Assembly: GCA_945860165.1 (NCBI GenBank)
Contig: CAMAPL010000011.1
Location: 1-64,000 of the forward strand
DNA length: 64,000 nt
Direction of reading: 5' to 3'
Origin: Rhizobium sp. Q54
GTDB lineage: Bacteria > Pseudomonadota > Alphaproteobacteria > Micropepsales > Micropepsaceae
The position numbers and the translations under genes are program-made. The notes beneath the pieces were generated by a model. It saw only the letters and a program-made list of their open reading frames with translations. It was not told the DNA's origin and ran no database searches. Positions 26,342 to 35,095 of this stretch are shown here, in pieces. Position 1 is the stretch's first letter; each line of letters opens with the position of its first letter.

Positions 26342-27850
26342 ATGACTCTCACCACCACCATTGATCGTGTGCCAGCGCCCCTGCGCGACTGGCTGTCCAA
26401 GCCGCGCCCCATGCTGATCGACGGCAAATGGGTTCAGGCCAAGTCGGGCAAGGTCTTCGACGTACAGGACCCCGCCACCGAAATGCTGCTGGCGCGGGTG
26501 GCAGAAGGCGACGCGGCCGATATCGACGCGGCGGTGAAGGCTGCGCGCAAGGCGCTGGAACACGGCCCCTGGAGCCGCATGAGCCCTTCCGCGCGCGGGC
26601 GCATTATTCACAAGATCGGCGACCTGATCCTGGAAAACCTGGATGAACTGGCGCAGCTGGAAAGTCTCGACAACGGCAAGCCTTTCAGTGTGGCACGCGT
26701 CGCCGACGTGCCGCTGTCCGCCGACATGTTTCATTACATGTCCGGCTGGGCCACCAAGATCGAGGGCAAGTATATCCCGCTCTCGGCCCTGGCCGCGTCG
26801 GGCCAGTTCCTGTCCTTCACCCGCCCCGAGCCGGTCGGCGTGGTCGGCCAGATCATTCCATGGAATTTTCCGCTGCTCATGGCAGCCTGGAAGCTGGCGC
26901 CCGCGCTGGCAACCGGCTGCACCGTCGTCCTGAAAGTGGCGGAGGAAACCCCGCTATCGGCGCTGCGGCTGGGCGAACTGCTGATGGAAGCCGGACTTCC
27001 CGACGGCGTGGTCAACATCATTCCAGGTTTCGGCGAGACCGCGGGCGCGGCATTGGCCGCCCATCCCGATGTCGACAAGATCGCCTTCACCGGCTCTACC
27101 GAGGTCGGCAAGCTGATCGTGCAGGCCGCCTCGCGCGACCTGCGCAAAGTCAGCCTAGAGCTAGGCGGAAAATCACCCAACATCATCCTGGGCGATGCCG
27201 ATATCGATGAAGCTATCGCCGGCGCCACCGCCGGCATCTTCTTCAACCATGGCCAGTGCTGCAACGCCGGCTCGCGACTGTTCGTACAGGAAAAAATCTT
27301 CGACAAGGTCACCGCCGGCATCGCCGCCAATGCCGAAAAGATCCGGCTGGGCGTCGGCATGGACCCGGAAACCGAGATGGGACCGCTGGTATCCCCCGTT
27401 CAGCATGGCCGGGTTACGGGCTATCTCAAGGCGGGCCTGGAGGAAGGTGCGCGCGCCCTGACCGGCGGTGCGCCGCTCAATGCCCCGGGCTTTTTCATCA
27501 AGCCGACCGTGCTGGTCGACACCCACCCCAATATGAAAGTGGTGCGGGAAGAAATCTTCGGGCCGGTGCTGGTCGCCACCCCCTTCAAGGAAGCCGATGA
27601 CAGCCTGATCGACGCCGCCAACGACACTGTCTATGGCCTAGCCGCCGGCGTCTGGTCGCGCGACCTGGCCAAGGCGCAGCATATCGCCAACCGGATCAAG
27701 GCGGGTACGGTCTGGATCAATTGCTATCACGTGTTCGACTCCGCCCTGCCATTCGGCGGCTACAAACAGTCGGGCTGGGGCCGGGAAATGGGCCAGGCGG
27801 TGCTGTCGAACTATCTGGAAACCAAGGCGGTCACCACGCGGATCGCCTAG
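26342..27850 (+). CDS. NAD(P)-dependent aldehyde dehydrogenase
   Basis: 502 residues. The family features are all present: PWNFPLLMAAWKLAPALATGCT, FTGSTEVGKLI (cofactor loop), the general base glutamate in LELGGKSPN and the nucleophile in GQCCNAGSR, then EEIFGPVL and the closing PFGGYKQSGWGREMG. The ribosome site is AGGGAGACGACC. It is closest by eye to betaine/phenylacetaldehyde-type enzymes; the substrate is open. It could oxidise the aldehyde released by the aldolases in this window. No signal peptide, so it is cytosolic. Confidence 0.93.
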   Translation: MTLTTTIDRVPAPLRDWLSKPRPMLIDGKWVQAKSGKVFDVQDPATEMLLARVAEGDAADIDAAVKAARKALEHGPWSRMSPSARGRIIHKIGDLILENLDELAQLESLDNGKPFSVARVADVPLSADMFHYMSGWATKIEGKYIPLSALAASGQFLSFTRPEPVGVVGQIIPWNFPLLMAAWKLAPALATGCTVVLKVAEETPLSALRLGELLMEAGLPDGVVNIIPGFGETAGAALAAHPDVDKIAFTGSTEVGKLIVQAASRDLRKVSLELGGKSPNIILGDADIDEAIAGATAGIFFNHGQCCNAGSRLFVQEKIFDKVTAGIAANAEKIRLGVGMDPETEMGPLVSPVQHGRVTGYLKAGLEEGARALTGGAPLNAPGFFIKPTVLVDTHPNMKVVREEIFGPVLVATPFKEADDSLIDAANDTVYGLAAGVWSRDLAKAQHIANRIKAGTVWINCYHVFDSALPFGGYKQSGWGREMGQAVLSNYLETKAVTTRIA

Positions 27851-27863
27851 CGCCGCGAAGCCG

Positions 27864-27989
27864 CTATTTCATAAAGCCCTTGGCCGACATTTTGGCCTGA
27901 GCGTAAGCCGTGGGCGCAGCCGAACCCTTGGTGGCCTTGTCCTGCTTGGGCTTCTTTTTCTCGCGGTTGCTTTTCTGCTCTTTGCTCAT
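27864..27989 (-). CDS. Very small lysine-rich protein
   Basis: 41 residues, below the ORF track limit: MSKEQKSNREKKKPKQDKAT... ending MSAKGFMK. AAGGA lies upstream of the ATG with normal spacing. The composition resembles short Lys-rich proteins that recur next to aldehyde dehydrogenase or housekeeping genes in alphaproteobacteria. No function known. Confidence 0.55.
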   Translation of the reverse strand: MSKEQKSNREKKKPKQDKATKGSAAPTAYAQAKMSAKGFMK

Positions 27990-28016
27990 GTCATTTCCTT
28001 TGCGCCGATGGCGTCA

Positions 28017-28241
28017 CTAGTGAAGGCTCGGACTTTCGATCAGAAGGTCGATACGCATTTTCGCGCGCTTTATGGTTTCTTCTTCGTCCCAACCGCGGAC
28101 GATCTGTTTCTCGATTGCAAGCTGCGGCCGGCCCGTCAGCACGGTGGCGATCATCACCTGCCATTGCGGCTCGGCATAGGTCACGAGCAGGGAATAGCCG
28201 CGGTATTCGACCATGTCGCGGCGAATGCTGGTTTCTGTCAT
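28017..28241 (-). CDS. Small conserved-looking protein, function unknown
   Basis: 74 residues, MTETSIRRDMVEYRGYSLLVTYAEPQW..., with an alternating strand-like first half and a helical second half (DEEETIKRAKMRIDLLIES). It is divergent from the next small gene. No family recognised. Confidence 0.5.
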   Translation of the reverse strand: MTETSIRRDMVEYRGYSLLVTYAEPQWQVMIATVLTGRPQLAIEKQIVRGWDEEETIKRAKMRIDLLIESPSLH

Positions 28242-28316
28242 GCACTAGGATAGCACCCTGCCGCAACAAAATGCACCTCAATTGACACAAGTCTTGCATA
28301 AGAAGACCGTCGAGCG

Positions 28317-28475
28317 ATGACAGACAAGACCGCCACGCAAGTGCAGGCAGAGTGGGTTACGCACGGCAATATCGCGCGGTTTCAGGCACAGCTGGGCCGT
28401 GAACCCAACGAAAGCAAGCGCAAAGCCCTGGAAGAACTGCTGGTCGAGCAGCGCAAGCTGATTCTGCCGGACTAG
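28317..28475 (+). CDS. Small helical protein, missed by the ORF track
   Basis: 52 residues starting MTDKTATQVQAEWVTHGNIARF and ending LVEQRKLILPD. The pattern W..H.NI.RF....L......R..L..LL.E.. is that of short alphaproteobacterial proteins of unknown role. Its stop overlaps the stop of the convergent NfeD gene by four bases. Confidence 0.55.
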   Translation: MTDKTATQVQAEWVTHGNIARFQAQLGREPNESKRKALEELLVEQRKLILPD

Positions 28476-28915
28476 CGCGGCCGGACCGTCAGCCGCGAGC
28501 CGCCGACATGAGTGACGATGACCCGGGCGCCATAGGCAAGCGATCCGCCGCCTTCCAGTTCGGCCGCCCATTCTTGGCCGTCGACCAGCACACGGCCGCT
28601 GCCGGCCTGGAATTCCTCCGCCGCCACGCCTTCACTCCCCGCCAGCCGCGAGGTCGTGTCGTTGATGTCGCCGCCCGCGGCAGAGGTTCGCGGAAAAAAA
28701 CGCCGGCCCGCCAGGGTCGTGCCCATGGTCAGCAAGGCAAACACCACCAGCTGCATCTGCAGATCGAAATGAAAAACCAGGGTAGCCACACCGGTCGCCG
28801 CCGCTGAACCGGCCGGCCACAACAGCCAGCCCGAACCCGTACCAACCTCGAAAGCCAGCAGCGCGGCCGCGATCACCAGCCAGAACGCGAGCGGATTTTG
28901 CAGCAGCCAGTCCAT
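28472..28915 (-). CDS. NfeD-like membrane protein
   Basis: 147 residues from the ATG at 28915. Two or three membrane helices (residues 10-70) precede a C-terminal OB-like domain (GSGRVLVDGQEWAAELEGG), the usual NfeD layout. It begins immediately at the end of the SPFH gene, the standard partner; the pair organises membrane microdomains or membrane protein quality control. Confidence 0.9.
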   Translation of the reverse strand: MDWLLQNPLAFWLVIAAALLAFEVGTGSGWLLWPAGSAAATGVATLVFHFDLQMQLVVFALLTMGTTLAGRRFFPRTSAAGGDINDTTSRLAGSEGVAAEEFQAGSGRVLVDGQEWAAELEGGGSLAYGARVIVTHVGGSRLTVRPR

Positions 28916-28916
28916 C

Positions 28917-29879
28917 TCAGCCCCCGGCGACGGGAACGGAAGTACCGCGGCGCGGCGGCGGCGTGGGTTTGGGATCATCCCTCCCGATGGTCTTGATCAG
29001 TTCGCCAATGCCCGCGATGGAACCGGTGATCCCCGCCATGTCGGCCGGAATGATGACGGTCTTCTGCTGCGGGCTGCGGGCCAACTCGGCGAAGGCGGCG
29101 ACATATTTTTGGGCGACGAAGTAATTGATGGCGTTGACGTCGCCCTTGGCGATGGCGTCGGACACCATGGCGGTCGCCTTGGCTTCGGCTTCCGCCTCGC
29201 GTTCGCGCGCTTCGGCATCGCGATAGGCGGCTTCGCGTCGGCCCTCGGCTTCCAGGATGGCGGCCTGCTTGGCGCCTTCGGCCCGGGTGATCGCCGCCTG
29301 CTTCTCGCCATCAGCTTCCAGCAGCACGGCGCGGCGTTCGCGCTCGGCCTTCATCTGTCGCGCCATGGCGTTAGTGATGTCGGGCGGCGGCACTAGATCC
29401 TTGATCTCGATGCGCGTCACCTTCACGCCCCAGGGATTGGTGGCATGGTCGATGGTCGACAGCAGCCGGGTGTTGATCTGGTCGCGCTGAGACAACACTT
29501 CGTCCAGGTCCATCGAGCCGACCACGGTACGCAGGTTGGTCTGTGACAATTGCGTGATGGCGTAGGTCAGATTGTCCACGCGATACGCCGCCTGGGAGGC
29601 ATCCATCACCTGGATAAAGACAATGCCATCGACCCGTACCGAGACGTTATCCTTGGTTATGACGTCCTGCTGGGGCACATCCAGCACCTGCTCCATCATG
29701 TTGACGCGGCGCCCAACGACTTCGACGAAGGGCGTGAGGAAGGCGATGCCGGGCTTAAGGGTGCGAGTGTATCGGCCGAACCGCTCTACGGTAAATTCCC
29801 GGCCCTGCGGCACGATCTTGATCGCCCGGAACAGGATAATCGCGGCCAGAACGACCAGAACAAGCGCGACAATATTCAT
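28917..29879 (-). CDS. SPFH/band-7 stomatin-like protein (QmcA type)
   Basis: 320 residues from the ATG at 29879, with AAGGAATCGG upstream. One N-terminal membrane helix is followed by the band-7 domain (IVPQGREFTVERFGRYTRTLKPG, LDVPQQDVITKDNVSV) and a long charged coiled coil rich in Glu-Ala. It is coupled with NfeD downstream. The likely role is a membrane scaffold that modulates proteases such as FtsH. Confidence 0.93.
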   Translation of the reverse strand: MNIVALVLVVLAAIILFRAIKIVPQGREFTVERFGRYTRTLKPGIAFLTPFVEVVGRRVNMMEQVLDVPQQDVITKDNVSVRVDGIVFIQVMDASQAAYRVDNLTYAITQLSQTNLRTVVGSMDLDEVLSQRDQINTRLLSTIDHATNPWGVKVTRIEIKDLVPPPDITNAMARQMKAERERRAVLLEADGEKQAAITRAEGAKQAAILEAEGRREAAYRDAEAREREAEAEAKATAMVSDAIAKGDVNAINYFVAQKYVAAFAELARSPQQKTVIIPADMAGITGSIAGIGELIKTIGRDDPKPTPPPRRGTSVPVAGG

Positions 29880-29916
29880 ACCGATTCCTTCTGCTGTACG
29901 GAGCAACTCTAGCAGG

Positions 29917-30799
29917 TCAGGCACCGGTATCCAGCCCGGCAACCGCCTTGACAGCAGCGCGCCAATTATCATTCAGGGGCATGAATTCCAGCCCTATCTT
30001 GCCTTTATAGCCCAGGGCGCGGATCGCGCGGATGAGATTGGCGTGGTTGACCTCGCCCGTGCCCGGTTCGTGCCGTCCCGGCACATCGCCGATCTGCACA
30101 TAGGCCATCTGGTCCCAGCCCGCCTTGAATTTCTGGATCAGGTCGCCGTCTTCCAGCTGCATATGATAAAAATCCCAGAGCAGCTTCACGCGCGGCGAAT
30201 TCACCGCCTTGACCATGGCGTAAGCGGGCCGTGACCCGTTCAGCAGATGATTGAGGTGATTGACGGTATTGAACGACTCCACCAGTGCAGTGATCCCGGC
30301 GGCCTCCAGCAGCGGCGCAATGCGCATCAGGCCCGTGGCGTAGCCCGCCAGCATCGCTTCGCGCGTCATGCCCTCGACATTGTGATGGCCGGTCAGGGTG
30401 AACTGCGTACAGCCCAGGATGCGGGAATCGGTGATGGTGCTCTCGATCATCTTCACCGGTTCGCCGTGACGGGCGGGATCGGAGAACCAAGGCGCTTCGG
30501 GCGCATACTGGACGGTCAACAGCCCATTTTCATCCGCGAGGCGGCGGATCGCGGTGGCGTCCAGCCCTGGCGCGCGCGCCGCTTTCCAGAATTCGATGGT
30601 CTTGAAACCAGCCTCCCGCGCCAGCGCAAAGCGCCGCTCGAACGGCACATCGCGAAACCAGCAATCCAGATTGACGGCATAGCCAGATAGATCGCCTTGC
30701 GGACGAGTGGCGGCGCTGGCGCCGGTCAGGTTGGCGGCGCCCGCCATGGCGGCGCCCCCCTGTGGCGATCAGGACATTCCTGCGGCTGAGCTGGACCAT
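29917..30799 (-). pseudogene. Sugar-phosphate-isomerase-type TIM barrel, Tat signal out of frame (6-base poly-C)
   Basis: The ORF from 30747 encodes an xylose-isomerase/hydroxypyruvate-isomerase-like barrel (YAVNLDCWFRDVPFERRFALAREAGF, LVESFNTVNH, LLWDFYHMQLEDGDL, IGLEFMPLND; Glu, Asp, His and Glu metal ligands). Upstream, in another frame, an ATG at 30799 with AGAGG ahead of it gives MVQLSRRNVLIATGG, a twin-arginine start. Removing one base from the run of six C at 30755-30760 joins them into a perfect Tat signal (…ATGGAAMAGAANLTGAS). As read, only a leaderless form from the ATG at 30747 can be made; the G-run on the coding strand could serve as its ribosome site. Slipped-strand variation, decay or a sequencing error are all possible. 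Confidence 0.75.
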
Positions 30800-30845
30800 C
30801 GGCGCCTCTTCCCTGTCTTCTTGTTGCCGACAGCTTAGCCACGGA

Positions 30846-32339
30846 TCAAGGCGTCTGAAAGGCAGGCCCCAGAGGCCGCAGCCGCATACCCGGCGCCAAG
30901 CGCGTCCACAGGAAATCGGCCGGGTCGGCCCGCAGCGGCCCCGGCGCCTTGGCCACCAGAATGGCCTCAGCGATCGGCTGAAAATCGGCGCGGAAATGCA
31001 CCGAGCTTTTGTTGACCAGGATTTTCATCTGCTCCGGCTGCACACCTGCCATGCGGTAGAGATTGCGGTCCAGCATCTGGTCCTTCCAGGTGCTGACCAC
31101 TATCTGCACCCCGCCAAGCGACAGCCGAGCCGACGGCCCGGCATCGGTCAGCTTGCCGTTCATCATCGGCCCGTCATAGCGGCAGCGGCCGTCCGAGAGT
31201 TGCTCCACCCGGAAGGTGGCGTGCAACGGCGGGTCGCCGCCCGACTGTCCGCCCAGGGCGATGGTGATGTCATGGCCCGCGCCGGCATCATGCGCCGCCT
31301 TCGCCGCCGCGCCGTCCACCATCAGGCCGATGGCGGCACCCTGCGCGTCGCAATGCACCAGCGCCCGCAGCATGCCCGTGGTGTTGGAATCGCCGCCGCC
31401 GCCGGGATTGTCCTGGGTATCGGCGATCACCACCGGCCGCGTCGCATGGGCCGCGATCCGCTGCGCCTCACGCACCGCCTCTTCGGGTGCCAGGAACGGC
31501 ACCATCCACTCGCTTTCCCGGCTTACGATGTGATCGGTCAGGCCGGCCACCACGCCGTCGATCCGTGCATCCTCGCCATAACCCCAGACCACGCCGCCAC
31601 ATTCGGGGAAATCGGCGGCGGGAAACCCCGGCGCGAAGGATAGCGCGGCATTGTGCATGGCTTCCGCGCCAGCCAACGCCCGATAGGTGCCCTGCGCCGG
31701 CTCGACCATGGTGCACATGCCGTTGATCGGAATCAGGAACGGCAGGCGGCTGGCGGCGCGATGCAGCCGCGCGCCCCGCGTCAGCAGGCGCATCATCAGG
31801 CCGCTCGCGCGCTCGCCTGCCTCGGCCATGTCTTCATGGGGATAAGTGCGATAGGCCACTAGTGCATCGGCGACCTCGAGCATGCGCCGCGTGACATTGG
31901 CATGCAGGTCCAGGCTGGCGACGATCGGCACGCGCGGGCCCACCACTGCGCGCAGCCGCGCCAGAAGTTCTCCCTCGCCGTCATCGTCATGTTCGCAGAC
32001 CATGGCGCCATGCAGATCGAGATAGATGCCGTCGAAATCCTGTGCCCCCGCCGCCGCCACAATTTCCCCAGCGATGCGTTCAAAGGCGGCCTTTTCGACA
32101 TGCGCCGCTGGCGTTGCCCCGGCCCAGATCACCGGCACCAGTTCGGTGCGCGGCCCCTCCATGGCCCGGATAAAGCCGCCGATGGGAATGTTGACGTCCC
32201 GCAGCCCCAGTATATCGGCGCCCCATGCCATGGCCGGAAAAGCCCCGCCCCGCACAAAGTCGTCATACGCCGTTTTGGACGGTGCAAAGGTGTTGGTCTC
32301 GTGCTGGAAGCCGGCGATCAGGATGCGCATGGCCGCCAA
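30846..32339 (-). CDS. MlrC-type (M81) metallopeptidase
   Basis: 497 residues, cytosolic. The metal site is visible in FQHETNTF, YLDLHGAMV, ASLDLHANVT and ADTQDNPGGGGDSNTT. Named after microcystinase C but widespread in catabolic clusters, where the peptide substrate is unknown. It stands 47 bases upstream of the isomerase gene on the same strand and may share a transcript. The start may be the ATG three codons later. Confidence 0.88.
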   Translation of the reverse strand: MAAMRILIAGFQHETNTFAPSKTAYDDFVRGGAFPAMAWGADILGLRDVNIPIGGFIRAMEGPRTELVPVIWAGATPAAHVEKAAFERIAGEIVAAAGAQDFDGIYLDLHGAMVCEHDDDGEGELLARLRAVVGPRVPIVASLDLHANVTRRMLEVADALVAYRTYPHEDMAEAGERASGLMMRLLTRGARLHRAASRLPFLIPINGMCTMVEPAQGTYRALAGAEAMHNAALSFAPGFPAADFPECGGVVWGYGEDARIDGVVAGLTDHIVSRESEWMVPFLAPEEAVREAQRIAAHATRPVVIADTQDNPGGGGDSNTTGMLRALVHCDAQGAAIGLMVDGAAAKAAHDAGAGHDITIALGGQSGGDPPLHATFRVEQLSDGRCRYDGPMMNGKLTDAGPSARLSLGGVQIVVSTWKDQMLDRNLYRMAGVQPEQMKILVNKSSVHFRADFQPIAEAILVAKAPGPLRADPADFLWTRLAPGMRLRPLGPAFQTP

Positions 32340-32363
32340 ACTGGCATGGCAACGGACGCGCCG

Positions 32364-33170
32364 CTACAGGCTCGCGGCTGAAAATGTATCGCATGCCGCG
32401 ACATCGCCGCCGTTCAACCCGCGCCGAAACCAGCGGATGCGCTGGGCGCTGGAGCCGTGGGTGAATGAGTCAGGAACGACATAGCCTTGGGCTTGCTTCT
32501 GCAACGTGTCGTCGTCCACCGCCGAAGCCGCCTGCATCCCGCTTTCGACATCGCCGCTTTCCAGCATGTTGAAGGCACAGACTCCGGCATAGCAGTCGGC
32601 CTGAAGTTCAACGCGGACGGCAACGCTGTCAGCCCCAAGCTCCGGTCCACCGCGACCGTCCAGGGTCCCCAGCAGGTTCTGGGCGTGGTGACCATACTCA
32701 TAGGCGATAACATAGGCACGGGAGAACTGGCCCGGAGCCCAGAAGCGTTGGCCAAGCTAATTGAAGAAAGTGAGATCGAGATAAATGCCTCTGTCGCTGG
32801 GGCAATAAAGGGGCCCGGCCTAAGCCTGGCCAGTGCCACAGCCAGTGGGCGTGACCTAGCCGTAAGACCTGAAGGTGGCAGGTACAAAGCGCGCGCCGCG
32901 TTCCTGCATCAAGGGTGACTAGATATCTTCGGCGGAGCCGATGATCCGCCGGGCAAACTCGCAGTCTTGATCATTCGCGCAGGTGCCGACATTGCGTTCG
33001 CTGCGCTGAACAGGCACCGGGCCGACGTCTTCCAGCAACTGCCTTGGATCGACAACGAATATCAGCGAGATCGCCAGGACCGCGACCAGCCCCAGCCCGC
33101 CACCGCCAAAGGCCAATCGGGGGCCAAAACCGCCCACAATCCTGGCGCGCGTTCCAAAAAATCCCTATAT
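32364..33170 (-). pseudogene. Dead neutral zinc metallopeptidase (YpfJ/KPN_02809 family) with four in-frame TAG codons
   Basis: A single reading frame runs from the stop at 32364 back to about 33170. It contains the N-terminal membrane helix (GGGGLGLVAVLAISLI), the middle (PLMQERGARFVPATF, CPSDRGIYLDLTFFN) and the conserved C-terminal part (FNMLESGDVE, VVPDSFTHGSSAQR). TAG codons interrupt it at 32757-32759, 32820-32822, 32856-32858 and 32919-32921, where relatives have Gln or Trp. There is no frameshift. The zinc motif HEYGHH reads YEYGHH, so the first metal ligand is also lost. The first ~20 codons are missing, replaced by the promoter region of the PQQ gene. TAG ends other genes here, so suppression is unlikely. 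Confidence 0.85.
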
Positions 33171-33222
33171 TAAAGTACCTTAAAACTACGCATCGCAAAA
33201 CAACGCCGAAAGCGGAGACAGG

Positions 33223-35034
33223 ATGACATCGGGACATTGGCAGGGGTTCATTTTGGCCGGCGCCATCGCGGCTCTGGCCTGCGGCGCGGCCGTGGCGCAG
33301 AATCAGGCTGCCGCGCCTACTCCACCGGGCGGCGTCACCCTTGCCCCGCATCCCCTCACTGAATATCAGCCGGTCACCGACGCGGTGCTGCGCAATCCCG
33401 ATCCTTCCGACTGGATCATGATGCGGGGCAATTACCAGGGCTGGGGGTTCAGCGCCCTTGACCAGATCAATAAGACGAATGTGAAGGGCCTGCAGCTGAT
33501 CTGGTCGCGGCTGATGGAAAGCGGCGTCAATGAAGCCACGCCCATCGTGTATAAAGGCGTCATGTTCCTGGGCAATCCGGGTGACGTGATCCAGGCGCTG
33601 GATGCAGCGAGCGGTGAGCTGCTCTGGCAGTATCGCCGCACATTGGCCCCGCGCGATCCGGCGCGCAGCCATTGGGGCCAGCGCAAGCGCAGCGTCTTCC
33701 TGTATGAAGACAAGATTTACACCCTGACCTGGGACAATTCCATCGTGGCGCTGGACGCCAAGACCGGAAAAGTCGCCTGGGAAACCAGCCGCGGCGAGGA
33801 CGGCTTTGTCACCAACACCACCGGCCCGATCGTGGTGGATGGCGTGGTGATTGCCGGCTCCACCTGCCAGGAAGCGCCGTTCGGCTGTTACGTCACCGGC
33901 CATGACGCGCGCACCGGCAAGGAATTGTGGCGCAACATGCTGATCCCCAAAAAGGGCGAGCCGGGCGACGAGACCTGGGGCGGCATGCCGTACGATCAAC
34001 GCTGGATGACAGGCGTGTGGGGCCCGATCACCTACGACCCCGACCTGAACATGGCATTCTACGGCTCCAGCGGCGTGGGCCCTGCGGCGGACGTGCAACG
34101 TGGGGTCAAGGGCAATGCCAGCCTAGCGGGCAGCAACACCCGCTACGCGATTGAGCCACGCTCCGGAAAAATCATCTGGAAACACCAGGTCCTGCCCCAG
34201 GACAATTGGGACCAGGAGTGCACTTTTGAAATGATGTCCGTCACCACGCCGGTCCATCCCGATCCCAAAGCCGACGGCATGATGGCGGTCGGACGCCGCG
34301 CGGCCGCGCCCAGCCGCAAGATCCTGATCGGCGCGCCCTGCAAGAACTCGATTGTCTGGAGCTTCGACCGCGCCAATGGCGATTTCCTCTGGGCCAAGAC
34401 CACCGGGGTCCAGAACATCGTCAAGAGCATCGATACCAGGGGCAAGGTCACGGTCAATCCCGAACTGGTGATGAACGACCTCAAAAAGACCTATCACCAA
34501 TGCCCCACCCATGCGGGGGGCCGCGACTGGCCTTTCTCGGCCTATAGTCCGCAGACCAATGCCCTGTTTGTCCAGATGCAAAATCTCTGCGCCAACTATC
34601 GCGTGCGCGCCGACAATATCCCCTCCAAGCCGCGCGACCAGTACAACAAGGTCGGTCCGGTGGTGTTCGCCGACGGCCATGACAAGGCAGGACGGCTGGA
34701 CGCGGTCTCGGTGGAAACTGGCAAGACGCTGTGGAGCTGGGAAACAATGGCGTCGAACTATTCGCCGGTGCTGGCCACCGCCGGCGGGCTGCTGTTCAAC
34801 GGCGGCATGGACCGCTATCTGCGCGCCTTCGACCAGACGAATGGCAAGGTTCTGTGGCAGACGCGGCTGGGCTCGCAGGTGTTCGGCGCCACCACCACAT
34901 TCCGCATCGATGGGCGTCAGTATATCGCGGTGGCAGCGGGCGGCGGCTACAATCCCCACCCGCTTGGCCTGACCCAGGGCATCGACCAACCTCCCGGCGG
35001 CAACATGGTCTATGTCTTTGCGCTGCCGGAATGA
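33223..35034 (+). CDS. PQQ-dependent dehydrogenase (methanol/ethanol/glucose-type large subunit)
   Basis: 603 residues. A Sec signal (ending AVAQNQ) precedes an eight-blade quinoprotein propeller: NYQGWGFSALDQINKTNVKGLQLIW, tryptophan-docking blades ALDAASGELLWQY, ALDAKTGKVAWET, SVETGKTLWSWE, AFDQTNGKVLWQT. The catalytic aspartate is in LPQDNWDQEC. No heme site is present, so electrons need a separate cytochrome. GGAGACAGG precedes the ATG. A strong terminator follows. Substrate not predictable from sequence by eye; sugar or alcohol. Confidence 0.92.
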   Translation: MTSGHWQGFILAGAIAALACGAAVAQNQAAAPTPPGGVTLAPHPLTEYQPVTDAVLRNPDPSDWIMMRGNYQGWGFSALDQINKTNVKGLQLIWSRLMESGVNEATPIVYKGVMFLGNPGDVIQALDAASGELLWQYRRTLAPRDPARSHWGQRKRSVFLYEDKIYTLTWDNSIVALDAKTGKVAWETSRGEDGFVTNTTGPIVVDGVVIAGSTCQEAPFGCYVTGHDARTGKELWRNMLIPKKGEPGDETWGGMPYDQRWMTGVWGPITYDPDLNMAFYGSSGVGPAADVQRGVKGNASLAGSNTRYAIEPRSGKIIWKHQVLPQDNWDQECTFEMMSVTTPVHPDPKADGMMAVGRRAAAPSRKILIGAPCKNSIVWSFDRANGDFLWAKTTGVQNIVKSIDTRGKVTVNPELVMNDLKKTYHQCPTHAGGRDWPFSAYSPQTNALFVQMQNLCANYRVRADNIPSKPRDQYNKVGPVVFADGHDKAGRLDAVSVETGKTLWSWETMASNYSPVLATAGGLLFNGGMDRYLRAFDQTNGKVLWQTRLGSQVFGATTTFRIDGRQYIAVAAGGGYNPHPLGLTQGIDQPPGGNMVYVFALPE

Positions 35035-35050
35035 CCCGTAAGGCAAAGAA

Positions 35051-35081
35051 AAAGCCCCCGCGCTTTTGGCGCGGGGGCTTT
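35051..35081. terminator. Strong bidirectional terminator
   Basis: AAAGCCCCCGCGC and GCGCGGGGGCTTT form a perfect 13-bp stem with a TTTTG loop. It lies between the PQQ gene and the convergent aldolase gene and has A and T runs on both sides. Confidence 0.93.
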
Positions 35082-35095
35082 CTTGCTCATTCAGA

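Noticed and set aside
28282-28302. Sigma-70 promoter TTGACA for the 52-residue gene at 28317
   Set aside because: The -35-like hexamer has no -10 at 16-18 bases; the only candidate lies 9 bases away.
34123-35046. 307-residue minus-strand ORF antisense to the PQQ dehydrogenase
   Set aside because: No family and would read through the terminator hairpin; shadow.
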